Assembly: GCF_964204865.1 (NCBI RefSeq)
Contig: NC_135251.1
Span: 23,436,001-23,500,000, forward strand
Source: Styela clava
Taxonomy: Eukaryota; Chordata; Ascidiacea; Stolidobranchia; Styelidae
Direction of reading: 5' to 3'
Length of the DNA: 64,000 nucleotides
The notes below the pieces were generated by a model. The model was not told the DNA's origin and did not search any database. It saw only the letters and a list, made by a program, of their open reading frames with translations. The position numbers were made by a program, and so were the translations under genes. Numbering within the stretch: position 1 is the first letter of the stretch; each line of letters starts with the position of its first letter. Shown here in pieces: positions 25,401-38,600 of this stretch.

Positions 25401-28400
25401 AGTACGAATCGTCGAATCTACTTAACTATTGCTGTGCAAATTTTTTATGCCTAAAATGTTCGAATTTAATGTTTTTTTGCTCTTGTGTAAAAAGACACAG
25501 GCACTGGACATAATCCATCTTTATTGGGAAGTTTTAATTTAAAATACATTGGATTGTCTGCTCGACGCAAATTGTTCTATTAAATCCGTTCCACTTCGTG
25601 TCCACGACAAAATATGGATCGCGACTCGAAGTCACACTATAGCTCGTATTTTAATAAATAAAATATTCTACGAGTAAAAATGTTTTTTAAATAGTATCAA
25701 ATTTATTCACGAGTGAGTGTTATTTTCTTTGATTTGGGTATCATTGAGTTAAATTTAGAAATCCTGAGGAGTGAATTTCAGAACAGAATCGGTAGAATTT
25801 GGGAAACATTAATAATTACGTCACCTTTTCGGCAATTGGTTAAAGTGTATTCGGGGAATTAAATAAAATAGACAATAAAAGTGTTTTGAAAACGAACCAA
25901 TCTAGTAAAAATTATCAACACTAAACTGTACACAAATCATTGCTTACACTTGCCTATCGGTAAGGGTGGGAATGTTTGATGTAACCCTTTGTTCAAATTC
26001 TGTTACCGTCGAGTGCGGGGTGTTACCGGACGCCCACTATTGTTGCGCTTCTTAAATCCACAATGACTGTTATTGGTTTTTTTCATTGCCTAAAGTTTTT
26101 AGTCAAAATAAACGAAGTAATTACATGAACATTTTGGAATTTCCAGAATTGCCGTCACAGTTTACAGAAAACACAACTTTGTTCAGATAAGCTTTTAGAA
26201 TTTCTTGATGCGTGAGAACTAAACTTTGTTTTATTTCATTTGTAATGGATTTGAAAAGTCGGTTATCAGAAAATGTTAAAACATATGACTTCATAAATTA
26301 TGAAAAAACATATCTGATCTTCCCTAATCAATGAATCGTTGAAGTTTACATCGCAACTTCAAATCTATGGTTAAAATTCCATGCCCACCGTCTCACCCAG
26401 CAGAGCGTGATAATTTGGGCGGGCAATAATTCTAAACCGGAAAAATGCAGTTCCTTCAAAACCAGTAGCTATCTCCTTACATATCATTGGATGCATGTTC
26501 AGAACTTTAGCCGAAATAAAGTTGCGAAAGTGTCGTGTAAAAACAGGTCACTGCCTACATCTCATTAGAAAAGTTATATCGACAGATTTTCTTAAATTGA
26601 AAAAACGGTCAAATTTAATTTATTTTCACGGGTTAATTATGATTAAAGTCTTGTTCGGGGAAATGGTACCTATATTTTATAATAAAATTTAAGCTTGAAA
26701 CGAATATAAAAAACGAAATATTCTCAAAATACGCGCACTTATTACTCTCCAGTCACAGTCTTGTCCATATTTGATCTTGAAATAATTTATTTTCGAAAAC
26801 AAAATGAAGAATGTTGTCTTGTCGCCAGAAAAAACAAACCCTCTTGCACAGCGTTTGAGAAATTGATGAAGTCGACATGTACTTTATTCCGTCTGAATCA
26901 ATTCGGCACGGTATCTGTTCTTTCGCGAATTCGCTTTTTCAACAAGAAGCAAGCGCCAGTGGAAAGCTATTTATATCTGAGCACCAAATAACTTTAATTA
27001 CTTGGATGTGTATTAAGGTCAAAACCGATACAAAATAAGAAGAAAAAAAATGGAGACTGTAGGAATGACATATTATTGCTTACTTTTCGTAGTATTTGAA
27101 AAGTTTTAAACGTTGGTGTGTAATATAGTTTCATTCCCTTAATTTAATTCATTTTGTATTTCTAAAATCATCCAATATCACTGACAATACATTTGTCTAA
27201 ACTTCGGAAGTTGCCTGTTTAAAAATTGACCGCTATTTGAACACTCGATGAGGGGTTTTGAAGTTAAAATTCATAAAATATAGATGTTACATTATAATAC
27301 TCTGAATAGACGATTTGTCCTGTCCCAACAACCCACCAGTATGCCAATCCGAATGAAATTCCAGCGCAGAAAAAATGAAATCAATTCTAAGAGGGGTAAA
27401 AAAAATTGGAAATCAAAACCCGAATTTTCAAAAACACATAAAAAAATTACTAATTATTCCAAATGTTTCCAAAAACAAAATACCCCCTCGCGATATGCGG
27501 AGTTGGATAAAAACTGACAGATTGCACGCGTGACTGTAATATCTACAAATTCGTCTCCAAGAGAGAAAGAATTTGACCCTGACCACGTAGTTTATTTTTA
27601 CTCAGTCACAGCAACGCCAAGGGCAACGGTGATGATGTACGCCTGTCAGTCAGGCCCTTCCGTTTAAAAGGTTTATTCCAGCACTTAACCAAATACAGTC
27701 AGCGTTCTGCGTAATTCAGAAGCTTTTTATTAATTGCTGTAATACAAAACATGCTACAGCATGTTACAATGTTTCTTCTGACTATGAAAGATTTAAACAA
27801 ATGATAAAAATTGAATTCTAATATTTGGTTGTTTCATTAGCTCGTACTGATTTGATCTCGAGATATTAGATCCGGAACGAGAAATCTTGGCAACAAAATG
27901 TAAATAAAACGTTAAAACATCATTGTTTTACAGATGCTTAATCCTCGTTATCTGCATGGCCACCTCCGGGGAATAAGATCATAATCAAATTAGACAAATG
28001 TGATGCTTCCTAAATTTCTTGTACATGGTTAGACGATTGAGACTTCATGTTTTACAAGTATTTCAGTGTTACGAAAAATCAGACAATCAAAAAAATTATA
28101 AAGTAATCAAATTTAAATTTCTGTTAATATATTTTCGTAAGGTGTAGTAAATAGAACTTGCGCTGTCAAGGGGAAACTCATTACTGATGAAATATAAATT
28201 ATTTTAGGTAATTCTTGGTGAAATATAACTTAAAATAACAGTGAAATTCGGTGAAACATCCTTATTTTCTTCTACACAAGCCCTCATTAATAATTTCTGT
28301 TGTCACGAACTGGTGATGAAAATTTGACAGTTGTTTATTTATCGTTTTAATTATTTTGTAATTTTATTATATGGTTGGTATGTCGACAAACCATACAAAA

Positions 28401-29640
28401 CCAGCCGTTAATTTTTAATTGTATATCAACATTAAGCGACCATGGGTCAAGAAAATCTTCCGAAAATGTTGATTTATAGATTAGGTTTGTAAATTACTGT
28501 AAATTCACAAAAAATATAAAATATTTTAAATTACTTCAATAGAAAATTTTATGTATCAGAATATATCACCAAAATTTAATATATCACATAACCTCGCCTA
28601 ATTGACAAATTTGGTGCTATAGTGTATTCTCTCCCTGGCCGTATCTCTCAAAAGATTTGCGTAAAAAAAGAACACGACCAGCGCCAATCCGCAGGAAACG
28701 ACGCCCCATCACCTTCCAACGTAAGTCGCTATCGTTGAGCATAACGGATACAATCAATTACAAGACGGTGTCCAAGACAACTTCTACTATTTCATATTGG
28801 GTAAGTGCAACTATAATTCAAATACTATTCTGCGATCTAAATTAAGCATAACATACCTACCTCAATAAAGTGTAGCTTTAATATGCAATATCGCAAACGT
28901 GCATCTATAGCTACATTACCGGAAAACGTTACCTACAGGCTTATTTCTAGCCGAATGAAAATACGGAATTAATCGCCGCTATTTTACCAAAAGGGGGATA
29001 TTTCCACCACAAATATAGTTCAGGGTTTACTATCGAGACGGGTTTTTGGATAAACTCGTGCAGCTTATTATGGAACCTCGAATGTGTTTATTTTTTGTGT
29101 TGTTTACCCGATGCAGACGTAGTAAAAATCGCCTGACTGAGCATCTATTTTAAATAGATAACTCCAATTGTTGGCAGTTACGAGAAGATAAGGGTGTTGC
29201 ATACAGCGATAGTAAAGTTTAAACATAAATACCTAACATATTATTAGTATAGGTTATTAGTTATATGCAATGATCGTTCAAACGCTATGAGCGTATTAGT
29301 ACTTTACACATGTAGCAGTTAAGTTTTCGCATCATACATGGTCGTTTATAACGCATGTTTAGAAGATGGAGGGATCTACCATAATTAAACTATATTATGG
29401 GGGAAATATTTTCAATTTCATTTGTATTGTATTATATTAACGCTTGCGTTATATATTGAATGCGGGCTGCAATTGGGAGATTATTCAATAAAAGCAATTC
29501 CTCAGTTCGTAATCATGAATTTTTATTCATCGTGGCTTCCGTTTAATAAGATTCTATAATTTGTGTATTTGTATTCCGACATTGCTGATTCGCTCGCTTG
29601 TGTTTTCGAAATATAAGCTAAGATTACTGATATACAAATT
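19495..29640. other. 10-kb gap between the second and third FoxI genes
   Basis: This is AT-rich DNA without a convincing coding exon. The longest frames, such as those at 20189-20458 and 24242-24520, show no domain, no coding-like composition and no suitable splice context. The first few hundred bases are the 3' UTR of the upstream gene. Near the right end, two strong donor-like GTAAGT sites (28721 and 28801) follow a short, relatively GC-rich stretch from about 28620 and could mark an upstream untranslated exon of the third gene. The remainder is unassigned. Confidence 0.5.
20022..20031 (+). terminator. candidate poly(A) signals of the second FoxI gene
   Basis: Two overlapping AATAAA hexamers lie 528 bp after the stop at 19492-19494. 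No earlier canonical hexamer was noticed on this strand. Confidence 0.4.
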
Positions 29641-29766
29641 TAGAATTGCACACGGTATGTATTATTTCCAATATACCTGGTACGCCGTTTTGTGTGACGT
29701 TATTAGAAAAAGTAAATTTGTCAAACATGCAGTTTGCTAGGCGATGCCGAGGTGAAAATAACCTTG

Positions 29767-29873
29767 GTAAGCCAAAATATAATAATAACTCGCCAAGGGT
29801 TTTCAGTGCGAGCGGGATGGTATTTTATACTGGATGTTTAGTAGATATAATTGTTGATTTTTTTTCCTTTTAG
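29767..29873 (+). other. possible 107-bp intron in the 5' UTR of the third FoxI gene
   Basis: A donor G|GTAAGCC at 29766/29767 and a strong pyrimidine-rich acceptor TTTTTTTTCCTTTTAG ending at 29873 bound this stretch. Joining the flanks puts a stop in frame with the forkhead reading frame, so the upstream exon would be untranslated. Translation would then start at the ATG at 29914. Confidence 0.45.
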
Positions 29874-29913
29874 GATAGGAGTGAAGAATAGAATATCGGT
29901 TGGTTTCTATAGT

Positions 29914-32900
29914 ATGCAATACAACTGCAGCGATCTATCTACAACGGCTGTTTGCAGAAGTATACCTAAGTTCGACACATGTAACGAGTACTTGCAGAAG
30001 CAAGACAAAAGAACTTATAATCTTAACAAAAATTTGGTTTTAAGTGTGAGCGTCGACTGTTCATTTCCGACAACAAAATCAAAAAACGAATATTCAAATT
30101 CTCGTAGTTGGGTTGTTCAAGCAACAGCGACTGCAACAGCGAGTAAAGGCTATCCATACGAATTTGTAAACAAAGGGAATTCGAAATATACAAAAAGCAA
30201 CACCGGTGTCATGTCCCTTCATCACCAACAACAAGATTTCTTGGACGGGACAGGAGTTGCAGCTGGTGCTCCTCCTATGTATGATAATTTTTATAATCAA
30301 AATGCAAGATCTGTTTCATCCGCCCGGAGTCCCCACGCTGCAGTCGCCGCCGGAGGACATCACCATTACCCGTCACCCTTAGATTATTCCTCGAGCGCTT
30401 CCAATCCGTATTTATGGTTGAACGCGGCTGCTGCAGGAACGGCAAGCATAAATGCAGCCACGGGAAATCCCTATAACTCGACTTCGTACATGCAAACCGC
30501 TTCTTACGCCGCTGCAGCGGCAGGACAAAGACAACTTTTTGGCCCCGGTGGTTTTGGATCTGACTTTGCTTGGCTTTCGTTATCCAGTCAATCTGATATA
30601 TTTAAACTAGTGCGTCCGCCATACTCCTATTCAGCATTGATAGCCATGTCCATTCAGAATTCTCCAGAGAAAAAACTTACCTTAGCACAAATATATCAAT
30701 ATGTGGCAGAAAATTTCCCTTTCTACAAGAAAAGCAGAGCTGGATGGCAGAATTCTATACGACACAATTTATCTTTGAATGACTGTTTCAAAAAAGTTCC
30801 TCGTGATGAAGACGACCCAGGGAAAGGCAATTACTGGGCGTTGGATCCGAACTGTGAGAAAATGTTCGACAATGGAAATTTCAGGTAAATACATTATATA
30901 TTTTATTCTTTAAATGCAAATTTGAACAAATCAAAGTCACGGGCGCACACTGATAGTTATGTCGCATGATTAAAAAAGACGATAAATAGTTTCAAAATGC
31001 CGATACCAATCTTATATGAACCAATTTACCTTTTTGAATTTGAATACAAAATACCAATCAACTACTCAGAGCCACTAAACCATTTTTTTCTGCGTATACA
31101 AGTATGTATAAATCGTGAATTCTAGGACCTAACAATTGATTTTTTCTGACAAGAATAAATATGGAATTTATCACAAATACGCGTCATTAGAATTACAATG
31201 GAAGTATAACTTATCACACATAGTAGTAGAACAGCACTATACGTAGTTTAATAATTAAATTTTTAAATAATGTTTAGTCGGTGGAGGAACTAAAAGCAAT
31301 GTAAAAGTCTAACGTGTATATTTAGAGCGCAAAAACGATGTCGAAATGCACCAAATATACAAAATAAAGGTGTTTATAATGAGTTATATATGAGAAATGT
31401 ACAGTTAAAACCCTAAATTTAGGTCGGTTTTAAATCGGTCGCATTAAGATGATTACGGTGACAACGAAAACAGCCATTTAGACACCCGCTTGCGAGTATT
31501 TCATACATAATGTAAGATATTTATCTCAACGCCTATTAGGAGGTCACCGACGTTTATACAGTAGCGCTTGCCCGATGCCACATTTCACGAATAATTTGTA
31601 ACAAGGTCGATGATGCGACGTAGCACGCTCAATTCTGGCAGGAAAAAAAATAAGTTATAAATCGATTCGGTAATTAGCAACCAAATATTTTGAAAGGTCA
31701 TTTTCATTTATTCTGGAGCTTTGACGCCGATAGAAACAATAAATATCAAAATTGTGGTATATCAAGAAACTCCGCCGTATTCATGCCGTACATTCTGTTT
31801 GAGCGGGCATGAATATTAGAAAAAGGAATTTTTATTCCGTTAAACTGCTTTAAGTCTTGTTTCAATCAGCATGTATTGCTCCAATATAAATCTATGAAGT
31901 TTTTCAGTATTTCTTGTCATTTTGATGGTAACTTGGCTCAGAAATGAGCCTTTTTTACCTCTTGAGTGAGAGCACGTGCCATTTCAGTGGTTTCACGTAT
32001 ACCTTGATTCAGAAATGAGTCTCTTTTACGTCAGAGTAAGTGACCCTGCATAAAAGTATATTTTGATTATTAGAATTAAGTTAATTAGAATCAGCATCAT
32101 TGCAAATAATTACCGTGTCATACCTTTTTTGGTGAACTGCGTGTTTATTAACTCTGTAAACGTGAAATAGTAAAATCCAAACCTTGGAGCCAATGGGTGA
32201 AATATATTGTTCAAATAACGTACAGTAAAAATCTATAAAACCAATGATACGTCGTCCGAAACTGTACCTGAATGATACAAGGAACTGGTGTTGAACTAAC
32301 AAAATAAATAGTTGTGCGATTGAGATGTTTAATTCCGACATTCGTCTTTGAATCGAGCTGGAATTGTTGATTTTTATATGGGAAAATATTCATATTGTAA
32401 ATCATTCCTTTCCTAATACTTATTCACAATCATATATTTTACCGCTAATTACGTTATTTTTATACCAACCTAAAATATAATATTTTCGGTCTTAAATCAG
32501 ATTTGATTTGGCTCGAGCTGATAAAATTGTCGAGTTACCTTCAATCTCCTTTTAAATTAGATTAATCCTTTATTTTAACCATCTTATTGAGATAGGTGGT
32601 ACGATCTCAACAATGATCAAAAAGAGTTAAAAAAAAATTGCTGCTGTTTTCCACGCACACGGTGCAGATGTAATGGTTATAATGTTTATTACAAGTTTGG
32701 AGATGCGTGTCGAAAACTACCATGTCATAACAAACTTTTTAAACACCTGTTCAACGAATCTAGAATTCAAAGCTCAAGCTGTCTTGTTTGGTCAACAAAC
32801 TTTAAAAACGATTCAGCGGCTAATTCTTAACTTTGCCAAAAACGTTACGCACTATGTAATGGTTCAGTTCAAATTTAATGTAACAAACAACAGGTTCATA

Positions 32901-35696
32901 AGCAAGTCTTTTTATGATGATTTGGAAGTGCTGCACCTCACCTGTATAACACAGCTTTACTAAGAGCGATTCACTGCAGATACACCACATCATAAAAAAT
33001 GTTTAGTTGTTTTATGGCGGCTACAAAGCACATCGTGCCATGCGATTCATTTGTATATGGATTTTCAAATTCCAATCATTGGTGAATTTGTCGCCGAGAT
33101 GTAATGTGTCTTCGGCTTTGTGTCAAATAAACAATAGTGGACTACATAGACGGTTCGTGATTTGGAGCATTTCGAAAATCAAGTATTCTACACCACCTGG
33201 AGTGGTGCTGGAGTTGGTCTGTACCGAACCAAAATAATAATAATCTATATTGTAGTGCCATATTGATGTCCTTAATTCTTTTGATGTATATATAAAACAA
33301 AAACAACTATAACAACGGATACAGATGGTTATAGTCCAGTTCAAGATTTAATTTCAGATACCATTTTGAGGGGGAAATCGAATCAAAAATCAGATAAAGA
33401 TTAAAATAAATTTACTATGCATATTAAAAAAAGCGTGAAAAATACAAATTTTAGCAGCAGTATTCATATTACTTTATTGCTCAGTATGTTTTCCTATTCG
33501 GAACCGAACTCGTCAAAAAATCTCGCATAACACATGTTTGATACTCTGTTTACTCGAAACAAATGCTTCACAGCAGATCTTTGGCGAAAGTTATATCAAA
33601 TTAAAATTAAACGGATTTGAAGTAATATACAATGTACACGAGGTTGGTGGCTTTATACGTGAAAAGTTTTAATTTATATATCAACATCGATATACTCTTA
33701 CTTGCACCAAGACCCCAGTCGCCAAACTAATACGTACACAAGTAAAAGCATAAGCGTGACTTTACCTAAATCAAAAATATGCTTCAGTGGCAATGCTGTA
33801 TTATTCCCATATAACCTTGAGACAGAAACGCTTAATAACGTATCGCAGGTCGAATACGATTCAAGTGGATGGTTCCAGTAGACGTGATAATCACTGAACG
33901 GGGCGTAATTCGACTCAAAATATTGTCGAGACCATGTCGGGTTTACATCCTGGCAACACCGTGTCGATGGATCACAAGTAGCGACCAATCACGCAATTCG
34001 GAGTTAAAGGACATTCGCAAGGAAACGATTGCGGAGTCACTTTATCCGGTAGCGGAGGAAACGAATAAAACTTTAGATATGGACATTCCTAGATGTTTTT
34101 GATTAACTTTCAAATTGTACATATCAAAAATCATCAATAAGAAATAGAGGGCTTTCCTATGATTGCCTCACCACTAATTTTCCAATCTATTTTATTTGAA
34201 TGTGTTAACCTTGGGCCAAATTAGCCTCAAATTCTAAATTATCCCAACTTCGGATAAACAAAATCAAAGACGAAGATCAGAAAAAGGGGAGTGGGGAAAT
34301 ATTACAAACATTAATAGTACCAAAATACATCTTTGGTAACAGCACACCCCCACGAAATAACTAATGAAAGCATGAAAAATTAACAAATTCTTGCGTCGCA
34401 CATTTGCTAGGGAATCGGCAAACATTGCCAAAGTTATTAATAAGCTAATTAAAGAACTAGTCCTATTCTTGGAAATGATAACATCATCTTGAATGTAGAA
34501 TACGAAGCATTTTTGAACAACGCCCGAGGAGTTCTATCCCCACATATCGTTACTCATTCAATCAACTAATTGAGATTTAGATTTCGCTGATTTAAAAATC
34601 CCATTCGCCACTGATTTTACACAAGTATTATCCATGACAATACCAAACAAAACAATCATCAAATATATTGCGAAAAAATAATGCTACAAAAACTTTTTTT
34701 CTTCACTTTAAAAGTATGAACGATTGGTGAGCAATGATGATGATTTTGATCGTATAATATTATACGAAACTATACTAAATGAACGTTCACTCAGAAGAAG
34801 GCTCTAAAAAGAAACCACTTAGACATAAAAAGCACCCGCGTTAGGAAGTATCGTTCAACTTATACTCTTTCCTTCTGGGATCTCACCATGAAATTAAATT
34901 AGAGATTGAGTAAGGAAAGATAATTAATAATGATGAATGTTAATCTGTAAAGTCCCAATCTTTATTAGGATGGCAGCTCTGATAATTTTTTCGTCACTAT
35001 GCTATTATAGTGAAAGCATAGAAATGTTACTGATGCTTTATTATAGTAAAATTAGGTTTGTATGAAGCCAAAATTTAAATTTTCAATTGCAGAAGAAAAC
35101 GCAAGCGTCGGGAATCATGTGCAAGAGATGCTAGCAACAAGCTTTCAGACTACAATCTACCACAGATCCCACCGCCTGCATCAATGTTGAATTCTTTGCA
35201 AAACGGAAACGTCGAAAATCGTATCAACAATGGAAGCCATGTAGCCCAGGATCTAGGAAACCATCACCATCATCACGACTCGCTGTTGGACCACGGAATG
35301 AAACAACACGACGAAATTTACCCGTCGTCAGGAATGCACGTTAAACATGAAGTTCCAGATTCCATGCGAAACCACCAAGTAGGATCCCCAACGTCACAGA
35401 GAAGTCCAAGTGGGCGCAACGGTAGATTACCGAGTGTCAGTCTTGAATCTGCGAGATACGATATGTCGAACGGCACAAGCCATATGTCGGAATCGCTTGA
35501 AGGAGCGACAGGCTCAGACTGCATGAGTTGTATGGTGTATGATGGATCCGTTCCATCAAATTTGAATCATCAGCATTCCCAGTACAATTCAAACAGCAGA
35601 AATTCGAGCGTTTCTTCCCCCGTTGGACTCAATTCTCATCCATTTAATTTCACCGTGAGTAACCTAATTCACAACAGGGCCTATCCAAAAATGTAA
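29914..35696 (+). CDS. Foxi: FoxI-class forkhead transcription factor, 524 aa, two exons
   Basis: Coding exons are 29914-30884 and 35093-35696, with donor AG|GTAAAT, acceptor TTGCAG|A and a phase-2 intron of 4208 bp. The first ATG after the probable 5' UTR acceptor at 29873 is at 29914. A second ATG at 30211 (residue 100) would give a 425-residue protein whose length and N-terminus agree better with the paralogue at 11886. FoxI motifs: MYDNFY at 122-127, NPYLW at 164-168, SDFAWLSLS just before the forkhead, and the forkhead from 234 ([16 protein letters not shown]). Then come [11 protein letters not shown], a basic RKRKRR wing-2 stretch, and a C-terminal FTVSNLI box. Alanine runs precede the forkhead, and His-rich runs (HHHHH) occur early in exon 2. 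It should be a nuclear transcription factor. Confidence 0.92.
30885..35092 (+). other. 4.2-kb intron of the third FoxI gene
   Basis: This GT-AG intron contains a diverged 71-bp tandem duplication at 31932-32045 and a locally less AT-rich block at about 33840-34100 that stays open in one + strand frame. No nested gene can be named. Confidence 0.6.
31932..32045. repeat. diverged tandem duplication, period about 71 bp
   Basis: The segment CTTGGCTCAGAAATGAGCC starting at 31932 recurs as CTTGATTCAGAAATGAGTC starting at 32003. In both copies it is followed by a TTTTAC run and a GAGT-rich stretch. There are about 1.6 copies, with substitutions. Confidence 0.6.
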
Positions 35697-38600
35697 CTAT
35701 TCCACCAAACGAATGAAATTGATACGATTTAAATTTGTTCAATTTTATTTTTTATGTTTTACTCGTGAAATTATGGAGAAGCATAGTACTCAAATAATCA
35801 ATTCCATACATGTCTGTTCCCATTTATGTACTTGGGATATGAAAACTAATACAAATCAATAATATTTATTTCGAATACTGGAGTTAATTTGATGACACAC
35901 ATCCTGTATCCAAAGTAATTTTCTCATGTTCCAAATATGAAAGTTCAGCAACAAATTTGAAAACCAAGCCAAATGAACCAATAGAAATGATAAGTTGAGT
36001 CAATGTAACCCTGCTCAGAGTATAGTTTGTGTTGAAAGCAAATGGCATAGGAACCTTGCTTCCTAGTTAAAATGTGGTACTTATGATTACAGAACATTTG
36101 GTCCACATATAAACGTCCACCCCTGTTAGTCGGAATGTCATAGTTTTTTTTCTGTGTGACATCAAACAAATTTGATTGGCGACATTTGACTGAACGCTTT
36201 ACCTACCTCTTCTTGTTCTACAATGTACGCAGTGGTATGATTCAGAAGCGTTTAATACATTGATTTTTTATCTAAAGCGGCTCAATTTCCGGCACTGCTG
36301 GTGACTATAAGTGGGGCCAACATTTTGGGCGTAAATTTGGCACAAACTATGATGTATAATGACGATTATCATATGCACTGTGCGTTGAAAGTCGATTTGA
36401 TAATTTAGATGCTTTTATTTAACATTTTTCTACGTTGTGGATTTTCTCCCTAAAACCCTCTAAAGTCCAAAAATATTGTTGTGTAAGGCGACCCTTTTCC
36501 ATGGGAAGTCGAGCTGCCCGACACTAACTGCTGTTATTGTTAGCGTTATTGCCCAACGGTACTAGCATTTTGTGATAGAATGAGGTTCGACCATTTTGTT
36601 GCGGAACGAACAAAAACTTGTTTGAGTGAAGGTTTTTTAGTTGAACCAGTTTATCATTATGCGTGAACTTTGCTGTGTTTTGGTAGCATATTTAGTATCT
36701 TTGCATGCATTTTTGTATTAGTTTATGCTGTGTTGACAAAATATACAATATATAAACATTACAAGATGAAAATTATTCGCGTATTAAAAGTGGACAGGGC
36801 TGTAAAAAGAAATCGGAAAATTGGTAGAAATATTAGAACATTTAGTTGGTTTTGCAAGAAGGGGCAATGCCCCAACAAGCAGATTATCAGCCACGCTTGG
36901 TCCATACATGAAAATGTTTAACTAATTTAAAAAGACGAGTACGTACATGCAGATGGATGAAAAATACTTTTGAAATAATTTCGAAGTTTTTTGTATTTGA
37001 TAGCAAAACCACATCCACAAACCACGTACACTTCTTGGAATTAATAGCATTGCCATTCCTTCAAAATAGCATTACCAAACAACGTTTTCACGTAATCTAC
37101 CCACTACAAAAGTTTATAAAGTCTACAAATTTTAATAACTGGTATTATTTCCTATATTTGTTGTATAGCGCACAAAAAACAACACTTCATGTTTCTGTAA
37201 GAGTGTGAACTTTTTTAGATAGTCCCGACCATAATTTGCGTACAATGTCATTTATGAGGCTTACTATTTGTAAGTCCAACGGTTGAAAATCTTAGAAAGT
37301 TTCACCCCAGGGTCCAAACACACCGAAAATACGCACCAACCCAAGCTAGTTCGAAATCAGGTTGCTTGTACACTGTGTTGATTCGTGCGATTCAACGGAA
37401 GATCATAATGGACATTGAAAAATTTAGGAAGTGTTGAAAAAATATAGCACAGACTCCCGAATTCTTATCTATACTTCGATCTATTTCAATATCTCAAAAG
37501 TAAGTATGGAAAAGCACATTAAGATGACAAACATTGTGAGCTGAAGTTTGCATGTAATAAAGTATAAAGGACAAACGTGGTGTTGTGTTCAATTTTACTA
37601 ACCGTATTGATGTTCTTCTAATACCAAATATATATTAGAATATTAGACGACCAATGGTAAAAATTTGTCACATATTCTACCAAAATACTTTTATAACTGG
37701 AAGGGGTTCAAATTAAGTAAGAAGGGCTAATTGACTGGTATTTAAAATGTACGTTGTTGAAGAGTCCCGTCTGGTACGTCATTTTTATTTTAACCGTAAT
37801 TTTAAAATGGAGATACGCATTAGCAAAGAATGAACTACTACAAAAAATAATGAATACATTCATTGCGATGATTTTCGTTTTTATTAGACGCATATTTATT
37901 GTGATTTAAATTTTTCATACTGAGTGTTTCAAACGCATCAATTCGTATAAGCAAAACTTATTCGTTTTATAACGCACAGATACAACACTACATTAGAAGG
38001 CGAGTCTATTCTATTGACAATCAAAATATTCAATTCAAAGAATAAAATAGGATGATTAATTAAACAAAGAATCGTAAATTTAATTTAATATGAAACATGG
38101 TATGGTTAGTGGTTAGCAGATCAGCATTCCTAGCCTTACCACCAGCATCGAGGTTTACTCGATAAAAATCGAATAAACAAACTCGTCTTAATTTTTCTCA
38201 GTTCGTGTAATTATGGGCAAAGAAGAATCATTTTCTTTCTTTACATCTAATTTAATCCTAAACGCCTTATGGCATCGACTCGAGTGTAAATACGATTAAC
38301 GCTCCGCTTAATTCCTTCGTAACAGACACAGTTAAAATGCAGTCGGATCGTCTGTCATAAATGATGCATGTTAAGCTGAGCGGGAACGCATATTTGTTTC
38401 ATAACATTTCCTACCGGTGACAGGTTGAATATTTCATTACCGTGCTAACGTTTTCAACAATTTAATTTAGGAATTTATTTATCTCGACACATGTTTATCA
38501 AATCGTCTTGATGCTTCGACAATTGCTTGTTTTTACCGCCCCCGTCTTTATACGTAACCATATTTTGATAGCTTATATGACGTCATAATAAAATACTAAA

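Noticed and set aside
38100..38180. tRNA-like A-box string TGGTTAGTGG with a distant GGTTTACTC
   Set aside because: The B box is too poor and no stem pairing was seen; at most it is a decayed SINE piece.
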